Source: an uncultured Lachnospiraceae bacterium (lineage in GTDB: Bacteria; Bacillota; Clostridia; Lachnospirales; Lachnospiraceae). Taken from it: 64,000 nt of DNA. The stretch's first letter is position 1. Each line of letters begins with the position of its first letter. Shown piece by piece: positions 53,427 through 61,087 of this stretch. The notes below the pieces were generated by a model. That model worked only from the letters and a program-made list of their open reading frames with translations, was not told the origin of the DNA and searched no databases. The stretch spans positions 46,677-110,676 of the forward strand of contig CAMWXE010000004.1 in the NCBI GenBank assembly GCA_947178145.1, written 5' to 3'. A program made the translations under genes and the position numbers.

Positions 53427-54275
53427 CTAAATACCGTACTTTTCTATGTATCCTGTTAAAAACTTTTTTTGTCTGGCAATATTTTCTTCTTCTTTACCGT
53501 CCATACCGCGTGCTGCCTGAAGGATAAAGCTATGGTTGTAATGTATTTCTTTTAATCCAGTAAACAGCATGTCAAAATCTGCACTCCCAGTACCCAATGA
53601 CACTGTCGTTCCGTGATAAATACGATCCTTTATATGAATGTTAAATATGTAATTTTTTAAAGTAGTAACTTCCACATATGCGTTATACCCTATGCCGGAA
53701 CTGTTTCCACTGTCATAATTGGCACCCACTCTTGAATGATGAAAGCTTTCCAAATATTCCAGAAAATCTTCTGGATTCAAATCTGTTTCCAATGCAAAAT
53801 AAATCTTTTCATCAGTATGATTGATAATATATGCAAGCCATTCCCGAAAACTCTCTTTCTCATGCCCGTTTTGAAGGGAGGATGCATCTACTAAAGGTAT
53901 TTCCAATAGTGTAATACCTAATTTTTTCATTCCGGATAAAACCTTTTTAATGATCTGTGTGTTTTCTTCCTTAATAAAATCTCGTTCCTCTGCTTCAGCT
54001 TTGTAAAAAGGTCTTCGCATAAAATAGTCAAAGCAGACAGACTGAACCTTTATTCCCGTCTTATCCATATGGTTTTTAATCTGCACAATTCCTTCATCTG
54101 TCCACAATGGGTTTTCCTGATAATGGTCATAATCAAAAATAAATTCTATTTCATCCAATCCCAATTTCTGTGCACTATAAAATTCTTCTCTCCAGTTATC
54201 AAATGGGAAAAATTGAATTCCCCTGCCTTTAGGCTGTGTCAGCCTTCCCTGCATAATCCCTATATTATGTTTCAA
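53427..54275 (-). CDS. Sugar phosphate isomerase/epimerase-type TIM-barrel protein
   Basis: About 282 residues in the AP-endonuclease-2/xylose-isomerase-like TIM barrel. It starts with NIGIMQGRLTQPKGR, a common N-terminus in this family; EIEFIFDYDHY, LLEIPLVDAS, YFALETDLNPEDFL, GANYDSGNSSGIGYN and NIHIKDRI carry metal-binding Glu/Asp/His. The TTG at 54275 is chosen because a GGGGG site lies seven bases upstream and the family begins there; 54293 and 54347 are less likely. It isomerises or epimerises an unidentified sugar. Confidence 0.8.
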   Translation of the reverse strand: MKHNIGIMQGRLTQPKGRGIQFFPFDNWREEFYSAQKLGLDEIEFIFDYDHYQENPLWTDEGIVQIKNHMDKTGIKVQSVCFDYFMRRPFYKAEAEERDFIKEENTQIIKKVLSGMKKLGITLLEIPLVDASSLQNGHEKESFREWLAYIINHTDEKIYFALETDLNPEDFLEYLESFHHSRVGANYDSGNSSGIGYNAYVEVTTLKNYIFNIHIKDRIYHGTTVSLGTGSADFDMLFTGLKEIHYNHSFILQAARGMDGKEEENIARQKKFLTGYIEKYGI

Positions 54276-54309
54276 TGATTTTCCCCCTGACATAGTTACA
54301 AATGTTTTC

Positions 54310-55290
54310 TTACAATTTCTTTTTAAAAAAATACGGGCTGGGAGCATCCGTCATTTGCTTTTTTGAAGTCCTGTTCCATTCCTTGATCTGACCAATGATG
54401 TCAACGCCTACATTTTCTCCCCATACATTAAGCAGTTTTTCAGTTATATGTCCCATTTTACCGGTTCCAATCTTCTGCCCGTTGATGGACGTCACCGGAA
54501 GCATACAAAATGGTGTGCCGCTCATAAAAGCTTCATCTGCATTCACTACGTCATATACATCTAAATTCTTTTCAATGCATTCAATCTGCATTTCCCCACA
54601 CAATTCCATGATATATCCTCTTGATATTCCTCTTAGAATATTTCTCGGTTCAGGTGTATATAACTTTCCATCTTTTACAATGAAGAAATTATCGCCTGTT
54701 CCCTCTGCGATAAAGTTATCTGTATCTAGCAGCAGTGCCCAATTGTTATCTCCTTCATAGTTAGAAACTTCAATGTTTGCCATCAGGTAATGAACCCGGC
54801 TTCTATTTTTTACTTTTGGGTCAATCAGGGATGCTGGAATAGCCCTTTGTGAGGGAATAACGGCATTAATCCCTGTATCAAAAAGTTTTCCCATTCCTTC
54901 CACAGTCCACCGCAGCGGAAAATCTGCGATTATAATATTAAGCCCTGTATGAGTACCTACAACATCCTGGTATATGGATAATAGCCCACGCGTCACATCA
55001 ATCATTATTCTGTGCTCATCATCTTTTTCAAAATAAGGTTCATTCATTTCAATAGTTTTGTATACAGCCTGTTCCATCTCATCCATTGTCATAATTTCTT
55101 CTAAGTCAATATGCAGATATTTTGCAGATGCATACAGTCTTTCCAAGTGCTCCCGCAGCTTAAATTGTTCTTTATGAAAGGATCTTGTCATTTCAAATAT
55201 GGTATCTCCAAACATCATTGCTGAATCATATATACTGATTTTAGCCTCACCTTCGTCTACAAATTCTCCATTAAAATATACCTGCCTCAT
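54310..55290 (-). CDS. Class IV aminotransferase (fold type IV, BCAT-like)
   Basis: A 326-residue PLP enzyme. It starts with RQVYFNGEFVDEGEAKIS and AMMFGDTIFEMTRSF, typical of class IV aminotransferases. KNRSRVHYLMANIEVSNYEG near 175 holds the PLP lysine, and AEGTGDNFFIV near 205 is the conserved AEG-T-N motif. The ATG at 55290 has GGAGG five bases upstream. Sugar aminotransferases in glycan clusters are normally fold type I (DegT), so this one may supply a D-amino acid or keto/amino acid substituent instead. Confidence 0.85.
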   Translation of the reverse strand: MRQVYFNGEFVDEGEAKISIYDSAMMFGDTIFEMTRSFHKEQFKLREHLERLYASAKYLHIDLEEIMTMDEMEQAVYKTIEMNEPYFEKDDEHRIMIDVTRGLLSIYQDVVGTHTGLNIIIADFPLRWTVEGMGKLFDTGINAVIPSQRAIPASLIDPKVKNRSRVHYLMANIEVSNYEGDNNWALLLDTDNFIAEGTGDNFFIVKDGKLYTPEPRNILRGISRGYIMELCGEMQIECIEKNLDVYDVVNADEAFMSGTPFCMLPVTSINGQKIGTGKMGHITEKLLNVWGENVGVDIIGQIKEWNRTSKKQMTDAPSPYFFKKKL

Positions 55291-55325
55291 TTCTGCCTCC
55301 ATGAAAAACTCTGATTAAAAAAATT

Positions 55326-55936
55326 TCAGATTCGAAAAACGGAATGTGATTCATAAAATCCATCATCCATTCTGTCAATAGAAATTTTCTTTAAGCATTC
55401 CCAAGGGAGATACGCAATCATCTCATCCATGCATGTAAAAAACCCATTTCCGTACCTCTGTTCTCCTTTGTAAAATACTTGATTAACAATAAGCAACTTG
55501 TTTTGATATTTCTCTGATAAGTTTTTAATAACACTATCCAAATCTTCCAAAATATACCACATAATTTCCGAAAAAATGATTGCTTCAAATCTCAAGTCCG
55601 GCTTTTGGGTAAATCCAAGTACCCCCCCCCGTAAAATTCTATTTCTGGGTAAGAAGCCTTTGCCCTTGCTATAGCAGTTTCAGAAATGTCCATTCCGGTT
55701 ATTGAACAGTCAGCTACTGCTGTCCGCAAATAATTCGAAAACGCACCAAGTCCGCATCCTATCTCCAAGACTTTTTTTACCTCATATTGTTTTAATGTTA
55801 CAGGCGTACATACTTTGGAATAAAATGTTTCCAAATTTTCTTTCTGATGCCACGGATCATCAAATTTCTGATACATCTCTTCGAATTTCCCGATAATTTT
55901 TCCATCTTTAATCACATAATCCTGATATCTGTCCAT
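55326..55936 (-). pseudogene. Class I SAM methyltransferase, frameshifted at a G9 tract (likely phase-variable, OFF)
   Basis: Two frames together encode one methyltransferase. The first (55592-55936) has VLEIGCGLGAFSNYLRTA (motif I) and SITGMDISETAIARAK, then runs through nine G and ends after KSRT. The second frame (from about 55595) resumes with DLRFEAIIFSEIMWYILEDL, the expected downstream strands. Joining requires ten or seven G, giving about 203 residues. So the allele is OFF as sequenced, producing about 114 residues. GAGG lies six bases before the ATG, which overlaps neuA by 29 bases. Confidence 0.85.
55622..55630. repeat. G9/C9 homopolymer tract (frameshifted methyltransferase)
   Basis: Nine C on the plus strand at codon 102 of the methyltransferase gene. 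A change of +1 or -2 bases restores the full frame. It is the same length and type as the tract at 49625-49633. Confidence 0.9.
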
Positions 55937-56630
55937 TACTTTCCTCACTCGTATAATACTTTTTCATAAAATATGAGCACATCTCAATATCATCCACACT
56001 GTCTATCTCATATGACCTGTCGAAAGGCATCTCGTACATGCCGATTTTTCCACCCAGACGATTTTTACATGTAATTAAAATTTCAGGTCTAAAAATGTAT
56101 ATTGATCCGTTTTCAAGAAAAAGAGGCTCTCGTTCCTGCCTTCTACCACGTTTCAAATAATCATATGTAAGACTATACAGCTCATTTTCTGTTTTTTCCC
56201 AGATACAATAATCCTCCAAAACACTCATTGAAAACAATGAATCATATGAATTATCAAAGAACATGTCAATCGCATTGTCTATATCTTCACTAAGACGTAT
56301 CGGTGAGGTTGCCTGAAGAAACACTACTGCACTGATTTCGCTTTTTTTCTTCATCACAGAAAGCGCATGTATCAATGCACTTTCTGAGCTTGCTGTATCT
56401 GATGCTAAATCTGCTGGTCTCCAAATAATTTCTGCGCCATATATTTCTGAGATTTCTGCAATCTCTTCCCCGTCTGTAGAAACATATACATCTTCTATAT
56501 ATTTTGATTGCATTGCCTGCTCTATAGACCACGCAATTAATGGTTTTCCGCAAAAATCAATAATATTCTTATTATGTATTCCCTTTGAACCTGCCCTTGC
56601 TGGAATAACTGCTGTTACTTTCTTTTCCAC
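55908..56630 (-). CDS. neuA: Acylneuraminate/nonulosonate cytidylyltransferase (CMP-NulO synthetase)
   Basis: A 240-residue CMP-sugar synthetase. VTAVIPARAGSKGIHNKNI is the signature nucleotide-binding loop, DVYVSTDGEEIAEISEIYG follows, and VFLQATSPIRLSEDI near 105 matches the LQPTSPLR motif. SYEIDSVDDIEM near 215 carries the metal Asp pair. It activates a nonulosonic or Kdo-like acid with CTP. The start is GTG at 56630 with GGGAG six bases upstream. It follows neuB by 19 bases. Confidence 0.9.
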   Translation of the reverse strand: MEKKVTAVIPARAGSKGIHNKNIIDFCGKPLIAWSIEQAMQSKYIEDVYVSTDGEEIAEISEIYGAEIIWRPADLASDTASSESALIHALSVMKKKSEISAVVFLQATSPIRLSEDIDNAIDMFFDNSYDSLFSMSVLEDYCIWEKTENELYSLTYDYLKRGRRQEREPLFLENGSIYIFRPEILITCKNRLGGKIGMYEMPFDRSYEIDSVDDIEMCSYFMKKYYTSEESNGQISGLCD

Positions 56631-56649
56631 ATTTCTCTCCCGTAAAAAC

Positions 56650-57483
56650 TTAGCCTCTCAGCTTCTTCCTTACCGCCGCCTCAGCCTCCGACAACACTTT
56701 TTCTCCGTTTCCTAACGCCTTCTCGATCACCCGTATGTCTTTTACCAGCCTCTGAAAATCGTCTGCTTCCAAAGATGCTGCCTGATCCGAGCCGTACATT
56801 GTCTTGTCCAGTGTAATATGGCGCTCTATTGATGTCGCACCTAATGCCACTGCTGATGTTGATACAATGCGCCCTGTTTCATGTCCGCTGTACCCAATTT
56901 TTACTCCGTATCGTTCTCTTAACGCAGGTATCATCAGCAGATTTGCGTCCTCGTTTTTCATAGGATAGGTACTGTTGCAATGCAGCAGCTCATATGGGCA
57001 GCCATTCTTTTTGAACACTTCCACCGCCGCATCAATCTCATCATAGGTACTCATTCCGGTTGCAATAAATGTATACTTTTTTTCCTCGGCAACAGTCTGG
57101 AGCAGTTCCATATTTGTAAGCATTGCAGATGCAATTTTATTGTATTTCAGATGGTACTGACGCAGGAACAGCTGGGCTTCCACATCCCATGCAGAGGCAT
57201 ACCATTCAATCCTTTTTTCTTTACAATATGCATCGATAATGTCATACTCCTCTTTTCCAAACTCCAGTCCTTCTTTCTGCTCTCTCTGTGTTGTTCCCCA
57301 CGGTGATTCCCTGTAACTGTCAAGGTACTCTTTTGTATACACCTTATCGATGGTTCTTTTTTGAAACTTAACTGCGTCACATCCTGATAAATAGGACCAG
57401 TCGATCAGCTGTTTTGCAATATCCAGGTTCCCGTTATGGTTAATTCCGATTTCTGCTGTTACGAATACATGTCTGTTACTCAT
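56650..57483 (-). CDS. neuB: N-acylneuraminate synthase-like NeuB, without the C-terminal SAF domain
   Basis: A 277-residue PEP-condensing synthase. VFVTAEIGINHNGNLDIAKQ, CDAVKFQKRT, FIATGMSTYDEIDAAV, LLHCNSTYPM and VKIGYSGHETG are NeuB barrel motifs including metal and PEP-binding residues; IERHITLDKTMYGSDQAASL is the conserved loop. Usual NeuB proteins are about 340-350 residues and end in an antifreeze-like SAF domain; this one stops after the linker. It makes a nonulosonic or ulosonic acid. The ATG at 57483 has GAGGAG nine bases upstream. Confidence 0.88.
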   Translation of the reverse strand: MSNRHVFVTAEIGINHNGNLDIAKQLIDWSYLSGCDAVKFQKRTIDKVYTKEYLDSYRESPWGTTQREQKEGLEFGKEEYDIIDAYCKEKRIEWYASAWDVEAQLFLRQYHLKYNKIASAMLTNMELLQTVAEEKKYTFIATGMSTYDEIDAAVEVFKKNGCPYELLHCNSTYPMKNEDANLLMIPALRERYGVKIGYSGHETGRIVSTSAVALGATSIERHITLDKTMYGSDQAASLEADDFQRLVKDIRVIEKALGNGEKVLSEAEAAVRKKLRG

Positions 57484-58573
57484 TTTTTTCATTCTCCTCT
57501 GTTAATTTTGATTCTATAATCTCGCATATTATGTGCCCGATAAGTATATGTGCTTCCTGTATTCTTGGTGTATCGCCAGAAGGCATTTCTATAACATGAT
57601 CAGCATAGTCCAATACTGGCAGATATTCATTTACTTTTCCGCTCATCAGTACTGTTACTAATTTCTGCTTTTTCGCACATTGAAAAGCCTGTAGAACATT
57701 TTGAGACTTTCCGCTTGTCGTGATTCCGATCAGCACATCTCCTTCCCTTCCTTTTGCTTCTATCTGCCTGGCAAATATCATGTTATAGTCATAATCGTTT
57801 GCCAGCGCTGTGATAATGGAAGTGTTTGTTGATAATGCCTCTGCTGAATAGGCCTGCCTCTCCAGATAAAACCTGCCAACTAACTCTGCTGCAAGATGCT
57901 GCGCATCCGCCGCGCTTCCACCATTTCCACATAAAAAAAGCTGACCGTTATTCCGATAAGAATTTATAATCTTTTGACATACTTCCTCTGTCACACTGAT
58001 TAACTTTTGGTCACTTAAGATCTGTCCTATCATTTCATAATGTGTATGAATCCTTTTCCTGACAGTTTCCAAAATACCAGTATTCCTAATCGCCGCCCCT
58101 GAATCTGCATCTTCCTGCGGAGAAATTTTTGCATATAATTCTGCAATACATCCCTGTCCGCCAGATGAATCCAGTATAATATCAGATACTTCTTTCACTT
58201 TGTATATGGCATCCTGCGGGCATACAGCCAGTCCCACATATTCCAATGCTTCTATATCATATTTTCCATCACCTATGTAACAGATATGCCTGCTATCAAT
58301 ACTGTATTTATCACTGAATTCTTCAAGCATTTTACGTTTATTCTTTGTTCCCAGACAACAATAATCTAGTTTCTCAGCTACTTTCCTTGAAAACAGGGTG
58401 TCTTCTCCTGAAATACAGCCGACAATTATACCTTCTTTTTGAAAATCACTGATTGCATCCAAATCCTTATATGTTATGGTTTTCATTTCCTGTGATAATC
58501 CGTCTGTATATTTTTTTCCATCCGTAATAACGCCATCTATATCAAAAATCAAAGCCCGGATCTCATTTTTCAT
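57476..58573 (-). CDS. Fusion of KdsC-like HAD phosphatase and GmhA-like SIS-domain isomerase
   Basis: A 365-residue bifunctional protein. Residues 1-160 form a KdsC/NeuA-C-like HAD phosphatase (LIFDIDGVITDGKKY, then CYIGDGKYDIEALEY). Residues 175-360 form a SIS-domain isomerase like GmhA (LFLCGNGGSAADAQHLAAEL, then GDVLIGITTSGKSQNVLQAF). Sedoheptulose-7-phosphate isomerase and Kdo/NulO-8 or -9-phosphate phosphatase functions are suggested. AAAGG lies nine bases before the ATG. It overlaps neuB by eight bases, implying coupled synthesis. Confidence 0.85.
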   Translation of the reverse strand: MKNEIRALIFDIDGVITDGKKYTDGLSQEMKTITYKDLDAISDFQKEGIIVGCISGEDTLFSRKVAEKLDYCCLGTKNKRKMLEEFSDKYSIDSRHICYIGDGKYDIEALEYVGLAVCPQDAIYKVKEVSDIILDSSGGQGCIAELYAKISPQEDADSGAAIRNTGILETVRKRIHTHYEMIGQILSDQKLISVTEEVCQKIINSYRNNGQLFLCGNGGSAADAQHLAAELVGRFYLERQAYSAEALSTNTSIITALANDYDYNMIFARQIEAKGREGDVLIGITTSGKSQNVLQAFQCAKKQKLVTVLMSGKVNEYLPVLDYADHVIEMPSGDTPRIQEAHILIGHIICEIIESKLTEENEKNE

Positions 58574-58703
58574 GTTAATGAACCTTTCTTAAATAAAATA
58601 TTTATTCCATCTGAGCCTGTTGCAAATACTTTCATTTCATCTGGCCCATTCTCTGGTCTTTGTAACTGTACCCAAATAATAAAGATGCAAAGTATCCATC
58701 GCA

Positions 58704-58722
58704 TTGACAATTTCATACTTTA
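58704..58722 (+). repeat. 19-bp inverted repeat, left copy (of 59249-59267)
   Basis: Exact inverted copy of 59249-59267. It lies 131 bases upstream of the HAD-GmhA gene on the opposite strand of the promoter cassette, so the pair delimits a 564-base segment holding decayed gene fragments. Confidence 0.8.
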
Positions 58723-58756
58723 CATCTGCTTATCCGCCCAATATTTAATTCATGTT

Positions 58757-58999
58757 TTAACCTTTACTCAATTGAAAGTTCTGATTATAATCTTCGGTAA
58801 GTTTACAAAAACAGTTCTTTCGTTCATGTGGATCTGTTATCATCACAATCTGTCCGAGAATATCCATTCCCAGTATAATATCTGTCACTCTATTATCGAA
58901 AGTAATCCAGATATCCTGTTCCTCCGTATTTATGTTTCTAATGGTAAGTTGCTTTAAGGTATATCGATCAAATTTGACTGATATTCCTTTGGCAAATCC
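58757..58999 (-). pseudogene. 3' remnant of a retropepsin-like aspartyl protease gene
   Basis: Eighty codons without a start, ending in TAA at 58757. The peptide contains VTDIILGMDILG, which resembles the C-terminal ILGMD-type motif of retropepsin-like proteins. Upstream the frame is cut by a stop at 59000. It is most likely the end of a degraded gene. Function of the intact gene is unknown here. Confidence 0.5.
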
Positions 59000-59152
59000 T
59001 TAAATATACCTGTTTTCTTTATCTCTTAACATTCTTTCTTCTAAATTTTCTTTAACTATCCCACAATGACAACATGTATATTTTGCACCTCTGTTATTAT
59101 AGCTTCCGTCTGCCACGCATATTTTTCCTTCTCTGCGTAATTTGTTACATAT
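59000..59152 (-). pseudogene. Remnant of a cysteine-containing protein gene
   Basis: A 51-codon frame without a start, reading a peptide with GKICVADGSYNNRG and YTCCHCGIVKEN (possible zinc-binding cysteines). It ends at a TAA at 59000, directly before the protease remnant frame. It is probably part of another degraded gene in the same remnant island. Confidence 0.35.
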
Positions 59153-59238
59153 TTAATATAATTCTGTATAACAGTCCTCCGGGGTGCATTTAGGTCTGAT
59201 GTGTAACTGTTTATTCAGTAATATTGAACTACTGCTTA

Positions 59239-59267
59239 TATATAGATATAAAGTATGAAATTGTCAA
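59239..59267 (-). promoter_or_regulatory. Strong sigma-A promoter facing the HAD-GmhA/NeuB/NeuA genes
   Basis: On the minus strand TTGACA (59267-59262), a 17-base spacer and TATATA (59244-59239) make a near-consensus promoter. It could drive the NeuB block after a leader of about 650 bases through the remnant island. The -35 lies in the 28-bp repeat. Confidence 0.65.
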
Positions 59268-59276
59268 GGTTCTGTT
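59249..59276 (-). repeat. 28-bp repeat (copy 2), with the promoter -35
   Basis: Matches 51612-51639 at 27 of 28 bases and, over 19 bases, the inverse of 58704-58722. These two direct copies bracket the block from the ATPase gene to the HAD-GmhA gene, so recombination between them could delete or exchange it. Confidence 0.8.
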
Positions 59277-59295
59277 TTAATCCATGAATATAATA

Positions 59296-60657
59296 TTATG
59301 TCACCATCTCCACATTCTGTATCATAACCATTTTCCCCGTCTGCAGGTACAACTGAACAACACTACTGCCATCGCCATAGTAAGCATCACTAATCTTAAT
59401 CGCCCTGTCCAAATCCGCAGTATCATCATAGATTCCCCAGTCCTCCTGTATGTATTTTTTGATTATCCTTTCATATTCCATCCATAACTGTGGCCGCATA
59501 CTTTCTACTGTTGCTTTAATCAATGGATGCGGTCTCCACAGGAGGGCAACCTCATTCTGGTTTCCTTTGAATATATGGAACACATGCTCCATCTTTGAAA
59601 TCATTTTTTCATTGTACTGTAATAGGCCTGCAATACTTGTATTATAAAAAATTACCTTTTTCCAGCTCCCATCCGGTTTTCGAATAATCTTCATCCATTC
59701 ATCCGGTATTTCAATATCTGCTCTTTTGGCATTTGCCACCTTGTCAAACTTTGGTGAACCTAAGCCCAGTATCTTATCCTCCAAATATTTTCTGGCTGCC
59801 GCACTGTGGTCGTTTGAAGCATTCATCAGCACTTTGATATATACCTGCCGCATGTCTTCTGATTGCACGATAACTTTGTCCGCATTATACACTCCCGGTA
59901 CAGTACAGAAATGTTTCATTCCTTCTATTCTTTCATCCTCATCTGGTCTGACTTCCCCCAAAACAAAATATGGTATATAAATAAGCTTATCCGTAAATTT
60001 CTTCAAATGATCCGAAAAGAAAAAAGGATGAACACTTGTAACTAAATTCATGTCATCATACGGATTATGGATATATATCATATCCGGTTTTCTGTTTTCA
60101 AAATCATAATCCTCGTACTTAGTGATTGGCACATACTCTGGATACTGGTTTCCTTCATAGTGCATCTCCCGAAAACTACCGTCCGGATTCTTGTCAAAGT
60201 ATGGTATCGGAATTACATAAGCATCACAATTTGGATCCGCATCCGCCGCCTTCCACACGCTTTCCAAGCTATCCCACATACTTGCCTTATAAGGCAGAAA
60301 AACCGCTTCTTTTCTGATTGGAATGTCATTTTTAACACTGTTTGCAGCTTTGATTAATTTCTGTCTCAGCAATTTATAAATTTTATTCTGATTGACTCCT
60401 TTCGGATTCCCTTCCAGATTTTGATGAATCTGATAAACGAGTTCACAATATTCTTCCAGCAGCAGCACAGACGGATGCCCTTCCCCCTCTGTGTTCTCAA
60501 TCAGAGTGCCTATGGTAACCGCGCCTGTCTGACAGTCCTCCAGAAGCTCCATTGCTGGCTGGACACTGCCCTGTCCAATATCCTTTTTGATTTGTTCCTG
60601 CGCCTCTTCCATCTGGCTGAGCAGAGACTCGATCTGCTGCTTCTGCGTTTTTCTCAT
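59296..60657 (-). CDS. CDP-glycerol glycerophosphotransferase-like protein (HP/S motifs)
   Basis: A 453-residue protein. A helical N-terminal 110 residues precedes KASMWDSLESVWKAADAD, CDAYVIPIPYFDKNPDG, and DMIYIHNPYDD. The C-terminal lobe has VALLWRPHPLIKATVES (HP motif near 400) and AYYGDGSSVVQLYLQTGK (S motif near 430), as in TagB/TagF glycerophosphotransferases. It may add glycerol phosphate or another cytidine-activated unit. The ATG at 60657 has AAAGGGAG upstream; the longer frame to 60714 lacks a site. It is the first gene of the glycan locus on this strand. Confidence 0.75.
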   Translation of the reverse strand: MRKTQKQQIESLLSQMEEAQEQIKKDIGQGSVQPAMELLEDCQTGAVTIGTLIENTEGEGHPSVLLLEEYCELVYQIHQNLEGNPKGVNQNKIYKLLRQKLIKAANSVKNDIPIRKEAVFLPYKASMWDSLESVWKAADADPNCDAYVIPIPYFDKNPDGSFREMHYEGNQYPEYVPITKYEDYDFENRKPDMIYIHNPYDDMNLVTSVHPFFFSDHLKKFTDKLIYIPYFVLGEVRPDEDERIEGMKHFCTVPGVYNADKVIVQSEDMRQVYIKVLMNASNDHSAAARKYLEDKILGLGSPKFDKVANAKRADIEIPDEWMKIIRKPDGSWKKVIFYNTSIAGLLQYNEKMISKMEHVFHIFKGNQNEVALLWRPHPLIKATVESMRPQLWMEYERIIKKYIQEDWGIYDDTADLDRAIKISDAYYGDGSSVVQLYLQTGKMVMIQNVEMVT

Positions 60658-61087
60658 TTTCTCTCCCTTTGCATACCATGGCAGTGCGCAAATGCACACT
60701 GTCCCAAAATGCATCTTCTACAACTTGAATTATCTGAAAGAATGCTGCTTTTTAGCACTCTTCTAAACGAAACTTAGTGCCTAAACTCTTTTCGTTTTAT
60801 CATAAGCATTAGCTGGGCGCTTTTTGGCCTGCAAATCCGGCAAAGCCGGATTTTGCTTCGCTCCGCATAAGGCCGCGGTCCTGGCATACCAGAAAGCCAT
60901 TTAATGACTTAGATAATGCCGCTTTTTGCCTCTATGGCGATTTCATACAAAACATGACACCGCCCATAATATGTCATCATACTTTCCCTGTGATCCCTGA
61001 CGGGTCAAATCGCTCATGCCAATATCCATGTACGGATGCCGCCACAAGTAATTTATTCTCAGTTCTGTATGTTTTAACCATCATTTA
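60658..61087 (-). other. 430-base noncoding region downstream of the TnpB-like gene; candidate guide-RNA region
   Basis: No gene of convincing length is present. A strong hairpin lies at 60831-60856 without a U-run. TnpB-family proteins use an omega RNA encoded at the 3' end of tnpB and just beyond it, so this is where a guide scaffold would be expected. A promoter for 59296-60657 must also lie here, but I found no good -35/-10 pair. Confidence 0.35.
60831..60856. other. Strong hairpin without a U-tract
   Basis: GCAAATCCGGC and GCCGGATTTTGC pair around an AAA loop with an 11-base stem interrupted by one bulge. There is no run of T on either side. It may be an RNA structural element rather than a terminator. 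Confidence 0.6.

Noticed and set aside
51730..58573. Ordinary sialic acid (Neu5Ac) operon
   Set aside because: There is no NeuC or UDP-GlcNAc epimerase, no NeuD or sialyltransferase, and the extra genes do not fit that pathway.
58704..59276. Intact insertion sequence
   Set aside because: There is no transposase frame, and the repeats are promoter-like sequences shared with 51612-51639.
60831..60856. Rho-independent terminator
   Set aside because: The hairpin is strong but no T-run follows on either strand.
60658..61087. Sigma-28 (flagellar) promoter upstream of 59296-60657
   Set aside because: A loose CTAAGTTT-like match has no acceptable -10 partner at the right distance.
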